DNA from: JAUVPY01 sp034412795
GTDB taxonomy: Bacteria; Chloroflexota; Anaerolineae; 4572-78; NAK82
Assembly: GCA_034412795.1 (NCBI GenBank)
Contig: DAOUMD010000132.1
Coordinates: forward strand, 34,126 to 98,125
Direction: 5' to 3'
DNA length: 64,000 bases
This document shows positions 1-8,218 of the stretch, piece after piece. Positions within the stretch are counted from its first letter, which is position 1. Each line of letters begins with the position of its first letter. The position numbers and the translations under genes are program-made. Below the pieces are notes generated by a model, which was given only the letters and a program-made list of their open reading frames with translations, had not been told where the DNA came from and made no database searches.

Positions 1-492
1 CAAGTCTGTCACCGCTACCCCAGACTCAGGCGGCGGCAATTCGATGATGTTTCGCTCAATCATTGCTTCAAAACCAAACTCCCCATCTCGTTCGTGGAGT
101 GTTGGCGAATAAGGATTCGTATGAAACTTGTCCAACACTTGACCATTCTGCGAGAGTTCATAGCCCCAGCCATAGCTATCATCCAATAGGAAAACCAAAA
201 CAATACCTTCAAGTTCTTTTGATAACTGTACCCCAAATTGTTGAGCTTCACTGAACCAATTAAGCGTGTGATAAATGATACTCCATTTGCCTTTGTCAGG
301 GGATATAAGGAATTTGCGCATCATTAACTTTTTGTCAATAGCCGGGATGAGGTTTTCCGAAATATGTTCTATCTTTTGGACAATTTCAGTCGGCGCAAAA
401 TCATATCCCCAAGTTTTCATCACACGGGGAATAGCCTGCCGGATTTCATCACCTGAGTGATTGTATACAGCTATGTTATAAACGAAATTCAT
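1..492 (-). CDS. Hypothetical protein, C-terminus beyond window
   Basis: An uninterrupted minus-strand frame of 164 codons runs from ATG at 492 to the window edge with no stop, so the gene is partial. The protein begins MNFVYNIAVYNHSGDEI, has no signal peptide or membrane segment, and is rich in aromatic and acidic residues (YGWGYELSQNG, around residue 110). I do not recognise the family. The aromatic, acidic, cytosolic character is compatible with immunity-type or antirestriction-type small proteins, but that is a guess. It lies downstream, on the same strand, of the AhpD-like gene and is separated from it by about 110 nt. Confidence 0.7.
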   Translation of the reverse strand, partial: MNFVYNIAVYNHSGDEIRQAIPRVMKTWGYDFAPTEIVQKIEHISENLIPAIDKKLMMRKFLISPDKGKWSIIYHTLNWFSEAQQFGVQLSKELEGIVLVFLLDDSYGWGYELSQNGQVLDKFHTNPYSPTLHERDGEFGFEAMIERNIIELPPPESGVAVTDL

Positions 493-602
493 AATGATTC
501 TCGAAAAGTGGAATAAATTTAGCTACCTGCACAGGATGACCTTGACCACTCCCGCACGACAAACCCCTTCTCATTATCCCCCCTGGCAAACGCCCCCCAG
601 CA

Positions 603-950
603 TCAAGTTGTCACGCCCAACTCCTCCAACACCTTGAGCACAAAACGTGCTGGCCACTCGGCCAAACCACCGCCCAGGGCTACAGTCACCGCCGTGGCTT
701 CCAGAATCTCCTCTCGACTCGCACCCATGTCAACAGCGCTGCTGACGTGAGCCTCTATTCAGCCATAACAACTCTGGCTGATGCTGATCCCCAGGGCAAT
801 GAGCTCTTTGTGCTTCTGAGTGAGAACGCCATCTCGCAGGGCGTTCCCTTCGAGTTCCTCAAGCTCTCGAAAGGTACCGATGCCACTGCGAAACATCTGT
901 AGATTGTACTTCTTGCGCATTCTCCTGATTTGCTTGATCTCATCGAACAT
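603..950 (-). CDS. AhpD/CMD-like protein, candidate selenoprotein (copy 1)
   Basis: A carboxymuconolactone decarboxylase / AhpD-fold protein of 115 residues starting MFDEIKQIRRMRKKYN at 950, with GGGGGA upstream as ribosome binding site. The frame reaches SQSCYG and then an in-frame TGA (759-761, codon 64), exactly where the second Cys of the AhpD redox motif CxxCxxxH is expected. Reading continues in the same frame as IEAHVSSAVDMGASREE, through the typical AhpD helix (EILEATAVTVALGGG), to a normal TGA at 603-605. The motif would therefore be C-Y-G-U-I-E-A-H. AhpD-like selenoproteins with CxxU are known from environmental surveys. A hairpin follows the UGA. The alternative is a nonsense mutation, but the same codon is kept in copy 2. 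The likely role is a thiol or peroxide redox enzyme; the substrate is unknown. Confidence 0.75.
729..746 (-). promoter_or_regulatory. Candidate bacterial SECIS hairpin, copy 1
   Basis: On the minus strand, 12 nt after the in-frame TGA, GTCAGCA pairs with TGTTGAC (one G.U) around the loop GCGC. The apical loop lies 19 nt from the UGA, and its first base is G, both within the usual range for bacterial SelB-read SECIS elements. The element is inside the coding frame. Confidence 0.55.
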
Positions 951-994
951 GGAATCCCCCTTATCCTCTGGTTGAAGCCGTCCAACGTCGAAGC

Positions 995-1831
995 TCAGAG
1001 GCGCGGCTTTTTCGCGTCCGCTACAGTGTCTGGTTCTGCCATTTTCAGGTACGCTCTTGCATATCTTCGACCCAAGTCCCTTAGCGACTCGGCATCAAAA
1101 TGAATGTTGTCCTTCTTACAGGTCAGGCCATCGGAAGATACAAAGCTGGCACAAGCCACCTCCCTGGCAATTGAGATATGGGCTTCATTCACAAGCTTTC
1201 TTGAGGCATCCCACGGGCACCCGGGAAACTGGCCCAACTGGCCAATTATAAATGGCACGGATGGGGCATTCAGGTCCTCTCGAAATCTATCGATCAGGAC
1301 TCTCAACTTCTCCTTGTGTTCTTTGGCAGATTGTGGATTGCTGTCGGCCTCCCCCTGGTGCCATAGAATGCCCTTGAGAACACCGTCCTGCATAGCATGT
1401 TGCATGCGTTTTATTGCATCATCGTAGGGGTGGCTTCTCGTCTGATCATGATATTTCCCCGGTTCCCAGGTTGAAATTGGCGATCCCCCGCAGGCAGCCG
1501 GCACAAGGCCGATTGAAATGTCTTTGTTTCTTTCAGCCAGGGCTACTGCAAATGACTTGCCGGGCCCCACGCCAGCTTCTCCCTTGTCATAATGAATGGG
1601 ATCAACTGCTGGTTTCCATTTTCCGTCTTTGGACAGCGCAAAGATCCTGGGATGAATCTCCTTGTCTTCCTCTGCAACTATTCCTCTGCCAGCCATGTTG
1701 GATTGCCCGGCGAGTAGGAATAGATGGAAATTCTCTTTAGAGGAAAGCCGCACTTGTGCGTTTTCTCCGGCGATACCGAAGGACATATAGTGTAAAAGAG
1801 AAGTAATTACTGTGAACCTTAAACTTTTCAT
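995..1831 (-). CDS. Secreted SASA-family carbohydrate acetylesterase
   Basis: A 278-residue protein with a signal peptide (MKSLRFTVITSLLHYMSFGIAGENA) followed by a SASA (sialate O-acetylesterase / CE6-like) domain. The SGNH-type motifs are visible: LLAGQSNMAGRG with the nucleophile Ser, AACGGSPIS as oxyanion region, WHQGEADS, and DNIHFDAES carrying the catalytic Asp and His. The start at 1831 is preferred over upstream in-frame codons because it has AGAAAGGGAATT upstream and puts a hydrophobic stretch at the N-terminus. The predicted role is extracytoplasmic removal of acetyl groups from xylan or other acetylated sugars. It sits between the two copies of the AhpD-like duplication on the same strand. 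Confidence 0.88.
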   Translation of the reverse strand: MKSLRFTVITSLLHYMSFGIAGENAQVRLSSKENFHLFLLAGQSNMAGRGIVAEEDKEIHPRIFALSKDGKWKPAVDPIHYDKGEAGVGPGKSFAVALAERNKDISIGLVPAACGGSPISTWEPGKYHDQTRSHPYDDAIKRMQHAMQDGVLKGILWHQGEADSNPQSAKEHKEKLRVLIDRFREDLNAPSVPFIIGQLGQFPGCPWDASRKLVNEAHISIAREVACASFVSSDGLTCKKDNIHFDAESLRDLGRRYARAYLKMAEPDTVADAKKPRL

Positions 1832-2027
1832 AATTCCCTTTCTGTTGGCAGAACAAAAACTGTCCTGAAGTTCTTTTGATTCCTCTTCTGATAGATGCTT
1901 CCAGTGCGTCGGGTTGCATCCGGGGGAACCAAAGACCATGCACCAATGAATAGCAGACTGAAGGAGGTGCGCATCAGGCGATAGCTTTCACTTTCTCATT
2001 ATCCCCCCTGGCAAAGGCCCTGGAGCA

Positions 2028-2375
2028 TCAAGTTGTCACTCCCAACTCCTCTAACACCTTGAGCACAAAACGTGCTGGCCACTCGGCCACACCACCACCC
2101 AGGGCTACAGCCACCGCCGTGGCTTCCAGAATCTCTTCTCGACTCGCACCCAGGTCAACAGCACTGCTGACGTGAGACTCTATTCAGCCATAGCAACTCT
2201 GGCTGATGCTGATCCCCAAGGCAATGAGCTCCTTGTGCTTCTGAGTGAGAACGCCATCTCGCAGGGCATTCCCTTCGAGCTCTTCCAGCTCTCGAAAGGT
2301 ACCGATGCCGCTGCGAAACATCTGTAGGTTGTACTTCTTGCGCATTCCCCTGATTTGCTTGATCTCATCGAACAT
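2028..2375 (-). CDS. AhpD/CMD-like protein, candidate selenoprotein (copy 2)
   Basis: Paralogue of the 603-950 gene with the same length (115 residues) and the same in-frame TGA (2184-2186) at codon 64 after SQSCYG. It continues as IESHVSSAVDLGASREE and ends in the same VTT-stop. The start at 2375 has a strong AGGAGG 6 nt upstream; a longer in-frame extension to 2435 has no such site. Differences from copy 1 are mostly synonymous or conservative on both sides of the TGA (for example IEAHV to IESHV, VDMGA to VDLGA). This argues that the downstream part is still translated and that UGA is read as selenocysteine rather than stop. No selA, selB, selC or selD gene is in the window. Confidence 0.75.
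2154..2171 (-). promoter_or_regulatory. Candidate bacterial SECIS hairpin, copy 2
   Basis: GTCAGCA pairs with TGTTGAC around the loop GTGC, again 12 nt after the in-frame TGA. Compared with copy 1, only one loop base differs while both arms are unchanged. Confidence 0.55.
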
Positions 2376-2441
2376 AGAATCCTCCTCATCCTCTGCTTGA
2401 TGGGGCGACGAGCCGGTGATTCTTCGCAATACCACAAAAAA

Positions 2442-2951
2442 TCAAAACAAATTACTTGCACTACCAAGAAGCACAAACACAATTATCCAACATAAAGCTG
2501 TTATCCCACCGCATATGGCAACACGTGTCCCAGTTCCTTTAGATGAATCTTTTGCTATCGAAGCACAGAAAAAAGCACCACCAACACCAATAACAGCAGG
2601 AATAGCACCCCCCAGTGTGAGGATTGGAATGATGCCACAAGCAACGATAAATAACCAAGCCCAACCTGGTAGAGGCAAAGGTGGTAGAACTTCCTGTCCT
2701 GTTTCAACTGAGCGATTATCTATTGTACAGTCGTATTTGAACGAAAATCCCGCAGTCCGAATATGCACCGTACAGGTATGCCCATTAATTTGAAATGAAT
2801 GAGCACCGCCTGTATCAATCACCTTTTTGTCTTCTAGAACAAGTTCATTATCAAGATAGATTTCTCGTTTACCCGAAAAGTAGCCGTGTTCTAGTTGTAC
2901 TGTATGGCTACTTCCATCCTCAAGTTGAAATGTCCAGATTTTCTGTGTCAT
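2442..2951 (-). CDS. Two-part membrane protein with N-terminal beta-rich domain
   Basis: A 169-residue protein. Residues 1-85 are soluble and beta-rich, with two similar halves (WTFQLEDGSSHTVQLEHGYFSGKREIYLDNE and later HSFQINGHTCTVHIR...KYDCTIDN); the pattern resembles FAIM1-like domains. From about residue 95 there are three hydrophobic segments: WAWLFIVACGIIPILTL, AIPAVIGVGGAFFCASIA and ICGGITALCWIIVFVLLG. The function is unknown. The cytosolic beta-domain in front of a small membrane anchor suggests a binding or sensing role. It is transcribed towards the AhpD-like copy 2 but is probably a separate unit. Confidence 0.75.
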   Translation of the reverse strand: MTQKIWTFQLEDGSSHTVQLEHGYFSGKREIYLDNELVLEDKKVIDTGGAHSFQINGHTCTVHIRTAGFSFKYDCTIDNRSVETGQEVLPPLPLPGWAWLFIVACGIIPILTLGGAIPAVIGVGGAFFCASIAKDSSKGTGTRVAICGGITALCWIIVFVLLGSASNLF

Positions 2952-3599
2952 TAAGAGTTTTCCTCTTCAGAATAAAAAAGCATCCTCTGGATAATGGTTC
3001 TTTGATGAGCGGGGCATACCATTTTTCTGTTGCCACGTCTAAGTCGGGTAGCACCACATCTGAGCGTGGAGCGCCGGAGCCAATGATTGAAATCATCGGC
3101 TGATATGAGGAAGTGCGTTCAAAACGCACTAAAACTTCGGTTCTTAACCTGTTTTTAACAGGTTTCGCATATCAGCGGGGTGTTTCAACGCCCCGCGACA
3201 AGGCCAGGGTCACCACCACGGTTAAATGTGGTGCTACCCTAAGTCATCTTATGCGGAAAGTTTCCGTATAATCTGCCTACGAGAAGGGCTTTTCAGAAAT
3301 CCTTGGACTTTTCAGTCGCCCGCCAACGAGGTCGGCTTTCGGCTATGTCAAGAATACTTCATCAAATATACCACATTTACCCCCCGCTTTCAAGAGATTC
3401 TGCTTGAGATTCGGTCTTAAACCTGTTCGACGTAGCATACCAGGGCTTTGTGCTCTTCGAATCTGCACGAACCTGCTAAATCGAAGCCCACAACCGTCTC
3501 TTTCATATTGGAGAGTCTGGGGGGAAAGGGAAGTTATTAAATCCTTAGTCCTTTTGCTTTCAGCCCTAAACGGGTGAAAGCGTGACATCGCAATTACTT
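2952..3599. other. Intergenic region with repeats and palindromes
   Basis: No convincing gene. It contains a palindrome AACCTGTT-TTT-AACAGGTT (3146-3164), repeat copy A (3243-3404, see the entry at 8219-8361), and a 22-nt sequence at 3531-3552 (AAGTTATTAAATCC...) whose exact reverse complement occurs at 62391-62412. Short open frames here are interrupted by these repeats and lack ribosome binding sites. Confidence 0.6.
3243..3404. repeat. Dispersed repeat, copy A
   Basis: About 160 bp similar to 8219-8361. It starts with a near-perfect inverted repeat (3249-3271: TTATGCGGAAA-G-TTTCCGTATAA) and ends at AAGAGATTCTGCT. Copy A has about 20 extra bases (AGAAATCCTTGGAC region). It looks like a non-coding mobile relic (MITE-like). 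Confidence 0.7.
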
Positions 3600-5341
3600 T
3601 CAATCTGTAGATCGCAGGATCAGCGGCAGGAAGATCTGCTCGGCCTCAAAGATGCGCACCACCCCACACCCGCTGCTAAAGAGAAGATCACCTTCCACCC
3701 CGGCGGTCACCGCTGTCGGATCCATACCCAAAGGATATGCAAAGAGAGATACGGCACCCGATGGGGTCACGCGCAGCATCCTCATACCCGGTTCGTGATC
3801 CGGCGTGTACCGGTCGCCAAATCCCACGACGTAGATAGCCCCATCCATACCTGCCCCGATGCGGTTAAGCGTGCAGCACATATCCACGGTGCTCAGATCA
3901 GCGACCAGCGTCGTCGTATAAGGGGCTGACGTCGCCACGTGATAGAGCCCCTGTGTCACCGGCTTTGACCACAAGTCACTGGTCACCATATGCACGTAGA
4001 GTTCCCCTGAAGGAGTGAAGGTCAGACTCTCTACAAAGCCCTCCCCGACGTCGAGCGCCACTTCCTGTACACCGCCGAACTCGTCCAACACCCAAAGTCC
4101 GTGTGGAGCTCCGCCCCAAAGCATGCCCGAGAGCGGGTCGAAAGCGAGGTCGAAGCCGGTCGTTGGCAATAGCGCAAGGGTCTCAGTTATACCCGTGGAC
4201 GTCGCCGCGTACACCCGGCTGCGAACAGTACCGCTCACCTCACCGGTCGCTACAACGTACGCCGTACCGTCGGTATCGAAGGCCAGTCCCTCAACTTCTG
4301 GCAGTAGCCCCTCAAAGACAATCACAGGGTCGCCCTCCGCGTCCAAGGCCGCAACTGCACCTGAGCCTCGGAGCCAGGGGTTGCTCACCCCAAGGTGAAC
4401 GGTGCCATCGGGCGCGGTCGCCAGCGCTCGTGTGTTCCCCATCCCTTGCCAGAGCACTTGCATCGTCTCGGTCTCGAGGTCAAAACGTGCCACATGATTG
4501 TACGTGCAATCTACGGTCACCAACCGTCCCTGGGCATCGAAGGCAAAGTCCTTCGGGCTCAAGTTGGCCCAGCACTCTTTCATCCACGGCACCGGTGCGC
4601 GCACCGTCTTCCGTAGACACAGCCACCAATCCCTCATTGATACTCAGATGGTAGAGCGTGCCATCCGGGGCAAAGGCGATGTAGCTCCAGTCGGTCATCA
4701 GCCCGTCTACGAGGGTCACGTGAGAGCCATCGGGCTTTACTTCCACGATGGCCCCGGCCCCCGCGATCCATGACCATGATTTCTCCGGTCACCGGGCTGA
4801 CAGCGACGTCGCAGGCGCTCTGAAATCCCGTGGCATAAGCGGACACCACGCCGGTTGGCATAACCCGCTGCATCGTGTGGTCGTCCCCGCCGACGACAAA
4901 AAGATCACCCGCTGGCCCAACGTCAAGTTGCCAGCCCCAGACCTCTTCGGCCCGCAGCTCGACGGAGCTATCAGGCGCCACGGCCCAGAGCCGGCCCGCA
5001 TCGTCGTTGACGTAGAGTGTGCCATGGACATCAAAGACGATACCGAATTGCTTGCCCGAAGAAGGTTGAGCATACGTCGTGAGGGTACCATCTTCGTGGA
5101 TGTGGAAGACCCGGTCGCTGACGCCCCAATCGGTCACCACCACCGCACCACTCACCGGGCTGACCGCCACGTGGATCGGTGCCTGCAGCGATGGACTATA
5201 AAGTGTCTCTGCTAAATAGCCGCTTGGTAAGCCCAGATCAAGTAATGTCCCATCAGCCACCGCCCCCAGCGAAGCCGGCATAATCCCCACGAGACCAGCG
5301 AGCAACACCGCAAAGAACCACCGAAGGCGTTTGCTATCCAT
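3600..5341 (-). pseudogene. Secreted beta-propeller (NHL/SMP-30-like), two frameshifts
   Basis: One gene in three successive frames. It starts at 5341 (AGGAGGG upstream) with a signal peptide (LRWFFAVLLAGLVGIMPASLGA) and reads to about 4760 (EIMVMDRGG). It continues in a second frame as IVEVKPDGSHVTLVDG...STEDGARTG to about 4595, then in a third as VPWMKECWANLSPKDFAFD to the stop at 3600. Propeller repeats (xxAFxxDGxLYxxxxxxG) run throughout, as in NHL, SMP-30 or strictosidine-synthase-like proteins. The C-terminus FLPLILRS resembles tails seen in secreted Chloroflexota proteins. The shifts fall at GGGGGCCGGGGCC and at GCGCGCACCGG, so assembly error is possible. If intact the product would be about 578 residues, extracytoplasmic, with unknown ligand. 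Confidence 0.75.
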
Positions 5342-5398
5342 TCACTCAACCCTCCTCACCGCTTGCGCTATAACCCTGACAAATAGGAGACTCACCGT

Positions 5399-6445
5399 CT
5401 ATTTTGGTGCGCCGGAGCGTGAAACGCCGTTCTCCGTTCCAACCCACACCGTGCCATCTGGTGCAACTGTAATGGAATAGCCATGCCTTTCTACTAACCC
5501 ATCGCTGGCATTGTAGGATCGCCAGTTCTGCCCGTCAAAGCGAGAGATCCCATAGATGCCACCGAACCACACAGCTCCATCAGGGGCCACAGTGGCACAG
5601 TAGATGTTGTTCGAATTCGGTGCCGTTCGATAGTCACCAAGGCCCCGGAAACCTTGATAAGTCGTCCAGGTCTGACCGTCAAAACTCGATATGCCGCCGT
5701 TCCAGGTGCCAACCCACAAGGTGCCATCACCCGTCACCACAATAGCATAGACGTGGTCGCTTTGCAGACCACCCTGAGTAGACTTTGAGGTATAGGTCTC
5801 CCAACTTTGTCCATTGAAATGTGCAAGGCCACTACCCTTTGTTCCAGCCCATAGAGTACCATCCGGCGCAAGAGCCAGCGACCAGATTGCATTGCTCGGC
5901 AGTCCGTCGTCGGTTGTGTAGGTAATCCAGCACTGTGCCTTCTGATCAAAACGTGATATGCCGCCGCCAAGTGTAGCGAACCACAATGCGTCATCCGGGC
6001 CCACTTTGATATCCCAGACTCGATTGCCTGCCAGGCCCTCAGCGGTAGTATAGGTTGTCCAGGTCTCAGTCTTCTCCTCGAAGCGTATAACACCTCCCCC
6101 ATCCGTACCAAACCATAAGGCCTCATCTGGCCCTACCGCGATAGACCGGACTTCGTTGTTTGCTAGACCGTTCGCGGTGGTGAAAGCCATCCAGCGTTCG
6201 CCATCGAAGCGCGAGACACCACCCCACGTACCAAACCACACAACATCGTTTTGGGCCACGGCGATGGCAGAAACGTGACGCTCTGCCAAGCCATCTTCGG
6301 TAGTGTAGGATGTCCAGGTAGGTATTGGGGTTTGGGTAAGCATTGACGCGCTCGGCAGTGGTGTTCCAAATGGGGCACACCCCCATAGGAACAATGACAA
6401 GGTTGATAGCATTAAGCACAGTCTGTTCTTATAGATAGATTTCAC
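5399..6445 (-). CDS. Reg_prop beta-propeller lipoprotein
   Basis: A 348-residue protein starting at GTG 6445 with GGAGCGAGAGA upstream. A lipoprotein signal ends at LFLWGC (Cys 23), followed by a short linker and about seven two-component-regulator-propeller (Reg_prop) repeats of the form TxDGLxxNxVxxIAVAPDGxLWFGTxGGGVSRFDGxxWxxY. In classical systems these repeats form the sensor of hybrid histidine kinases, but here no kinase follows, so this is a free-standing surface propeller. It lies downstream of the 6493-6864 gene on the same strand and upstream of the frameshifted propeller, suggesting a small cluster of secreted propellers. Confidence 0.85.
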   Translation of the reverse strand: MKSIYKNRLCLMLSTLSLFLWGCAPFGTPLPSASMLTQTPIPTWTSYTTEDGLAERHVSAIAVAQNDVVWFGTWGGVSRFDGERWMAFTTANGLANNEVRSIAVGPDEALWFGTDGGGVIRFEEKTETWTTYTTAEGLAGNRVWDIKVGPDDALWFATLGGGISRFDQKAQCWITYTTDDGLPSNAIWSLALAPDGTLWAGTKGSGLAHFNGQSWETYTSKSTQGGLQSDHVYAIVVTGDGTLWVGTWNGGISSFDGQTWTTYQGFRGLGDYRTAPNSNNIYCATVAPDGAVWFGGIYGISRFDGQNWRSYNASDGLVERHGYSITVAPDGTVWVGTENGVSRSGAPK

Positions 6446-6492
6446 TCTCTCGCTCCGGTCCAGCTACATTTAAATGACAGCTATCTTGATAT

Positions 6493-6864
6493 TTATTTCA
6501 AGAGACGTTCTTCAAATCTTTCTATTCGCCTTCTGACAAGTTCAGGCGTCGTATCAGGAACGTACTGCGAGAGCAGATCCAAAATTTCAACCAGGGTGTC
6601 GATATTTTTGAGTTGAATTTCACGCTTATCTTTGAGGAAAATCTTCAGTATCATAGGCCCTAAACCTTTAATCTCCCGAATATCCTCAAAAGTCAAATTA
6701 TATTCGATCATACTAACGGCCAGATCAGTACCATGTATTTTGACCGTTCTGGTTTCAGGCTCTATTTCAAGGATACCTTTGGTTAAACGACCTGTAGGGC
6801 TAAATAGTAACCCTAAACAACCTTTAGCGGGCGAAACAACGAGAGCTACTTGATATTGTGGCAT
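6493..6864 (-). CDS. Conserved hypothetical protein, possible HhH-like motif
   Basis: A 123-residue soluble protein with GGAAGGAATAGAAAA before ATG 6864. The N-terminal half is beta-rich (YQVALVVSPAKGCLGLLFSPTGRLTKGILEIEP). The middle contains FEDIREIKGLGPMILKIFL, which looks like a helix-hairpin-helix turn but is followed by KDKREIQLKNIDTLVEILDLLSQYV. The overall layout resembles PH-like membrane-lipid or signalling domains as much as DNA-binding ones. No catalytic motif is visible. The function is unknown. Confidence 0.7.
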   Translation of the reverse strand: MPQYQVALVVSPAKGCLGLLFSPTGRLTKGILEIEPETRTVKIHGTDLAVSMIEYNLTFEDIREIKGLGPMILKIFLKDKREIQLKNIDTLVEILDLLSQYVPDTTPELVRRRIERFEERLLK

Positions 6865-7188
6865 TTTTCTATTCCTTCCTAAAATTTGATAATGAATATG
6901 CTGATATTTGTTTACAACGCAGATCTCCCTCTAATGATACCACCCAATAATTGAAAAATATATAGGTCAAAGAAGCTATTACCAACCGCTTGTTAGCCGG
7001 AGGCGAGCACCAGCGAGCTGTAGGCTAGCAGCGGATGTCAAGCCGCCGCGCCGTTAGCGCGGCGGGTGTGTGGAAATCACCTTGGCCAAAAAGCTAACCT
7101 CAAAGCGCATTGTGCCGCCGGTTGCTGCGGCAATAGCCGCGTCGGATTCACGCCCGTGTTAGCCGCTAATCTTGACTAGACAAGTGTG
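6865..7188. other. Intergenic region with GC-rich hairpin and GTTAGCC repeats
   Basis: No gene. It holds a perfect 9-bp hairpin at 7043-7065 (CCGCCGCGC-CGTTA-GCGCGGCGG), two TGTTAGCCG sequences (about 6993 and 7160), and a GCTAAC/GTTAGC pair about 70 bp apart that loosely recalls integron attC ends. No integrase is present. Confidence 0.5.
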
Positions 7189-8136
7189 CTATGGGATAGG
7201 GGAGCAGTCAGGGCCAAAGCTTTCTAACAGCGCCTGATCAAAAAAAGCCAAAACCTTTTCCTGATATTCCCTGGGCCGCGCTGCCCATCCTCCTACGTGA
7301 CCTGCCTCCGGAATCTCGAACAGTATCTTGGGCTCCCCAGCCGAGGCGTAGAGTTTGTTCTGGAGGTTGTGTTCAAATCGGCTACGCACGCCCGCGATCA
7401 ATAAAACAGGACGCGGTGAAATCTCGGCAATTGCCTTCGTGATAGGTACAGACGATGCGGCCACACCCTCCCGTTTCCACACCTGGAACGTGGTCCACTG
7501 GAAAGGCAAATCGAGCCAATGTGCCAGGGTATCGGGTCGGGGCAAGTCACTGAATGCCGCCGGCGCGGCCCCATCAGCAACCACAGCCTGAATGGCCTGC
7601 GAGTCTGCAGCGGCCTGCACGACGACCAATCCACCCAGGGAGGCACCCATGGCCCCGATGCGACCAGGAGCAACATCGTCTCGGCTCTTCAAGTATGTCA
7701 CAGCCGCCTGGACATCTTCTCCGCCGTAGGTGATGGTATCCCCCTCGCTTTCGCCATGAGCGCGCATGTCGAACAGCAACACACCATAGCCTTCCTGGCT
7801 CAACGCCTTGGCCAATTCAAGGTAATTCGTGCGATCGCCGCCGATGCCATGAGCTATGATTATGGCTGCGCTATTCTGAGAAGGGATGTACCAGCCATAT
7901 AGGGTCAGCCCATCGGAGCTTTTGAAGGATACGTCTTCATATGGTAGCTCAAGATCGGCAGGTGTCGTGCAGCAGATAGGGGTACGCGCCGGGTGAGCGA
8001 CGGCTTTGGCGTACGAAATCGGAAAAACCACGTAAAAGAGAATCCCCAAACCTATTAGCAAAGCTAATACACCAACCCCGAGTAAATTAATCCAATAACG
8101 GCATCCTCGCCGTTGCGTCTCTTTTGTGTTTCCCAA
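7189..8136 (-). CDS. Membrane-anchored alpha/beta hydrolase
   Basis: An alpha/beta hydrolase with an N-terminal membrane anchor (WINLLGVGVLALLIGLGILFYVVF). The catalytic elements are visible: HGIGG oxyanion region, nucleophile elbow GASLGG, a later Asp region, and His in EAGHVGG. The layout matches the dienelactone-hydrolase / BAAT-like serine hydrolase group (S9-like). The start is uncertain: no ATG precedes the anchor, TTG at 8136 has AAGAGAGAG upstream, and the frame stays open to another TTG at 8214 inside the repeat element. The substrate is unknown; the active domain probably faces outward. Confidence 0.82.
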   Translation of the reverse strand: MGNTKETQRRGCRYWINLLGVGVLALLIGLGILFYVVFPISYAKAVAHPARTPICCTTPADLELPYEDVSFKSSDGLTLYGWYIPSQNSAAIIIAHGIGGDRTNYLELAKALSQEGYGVLLFDMRAHGESEGDTITYGGEDVQAAVTYLKSRDDVAPGRIGAMGASLGGLVVVQAAADSQAIQAVVADGAAPAAFSDLPRPDTLAHWLDLPFQWTTFQVWKREGVAASSVPITKAIAEISPRPVLLIAGVRSRFEHNLQNKLYASAGEPKILFEIPEAGHVGGWAARPREYQEKVLAFFDQALLESFGPDCSPIP

Positions 8137-8218
8137 TATTCTCTCTCTTGGAAAGTTTCCACATAATCTCTCAGTAGGTCGTGTTATGCAGAATGGTTCG
8201 GCATAAGATCCCAAACGT

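Larger units (their letters stand above)
568..975. repeat. 408-bp duplicated unit, copy 1
   Basis: Positions 568-975 and 1993-2400 are near-identical, have the same length and orientation, and flank the SASA esterase gene. Each contains a complete AhpD-like gene plus about 35 nt of 3' flank and 25 nt of 5' flank. The copies differ by scattered substitutions only, so the duplication is not brand new and both reading frames have been kept. Confidence 0.85.
1993..2400. repeat. 408-bp duplicated unit, copy 2
   Basis: Second copy of the unit at 568-975, in the same orientation. It includes the AhpD-like gene, its ribosome binding site and the 3' flank TTCTCATTATCCCCCCTGG. Confidence 0.85.

Noticed and set aside
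759..761. Simple nonsense mutation making the AhpD-like genes pseudogenes
   Set aside because: The same TGA occurs in both copies exactly at the redox Cys position, the frame stays conserved to the same end, and a hairpin follows in both.
2920..3129. 69-codon minus-strand frame upstream of the membrane protein
   Set aside because: It overlaps the start of the supported gene, has no ribosome binding site, and runs into palindromic sequence.
3343..3603. 86-codon minus-strand frame
   Set aside because: It overlaps the dispersed repeat and the 22-nt mobile-end sequence and has no recognisable product.
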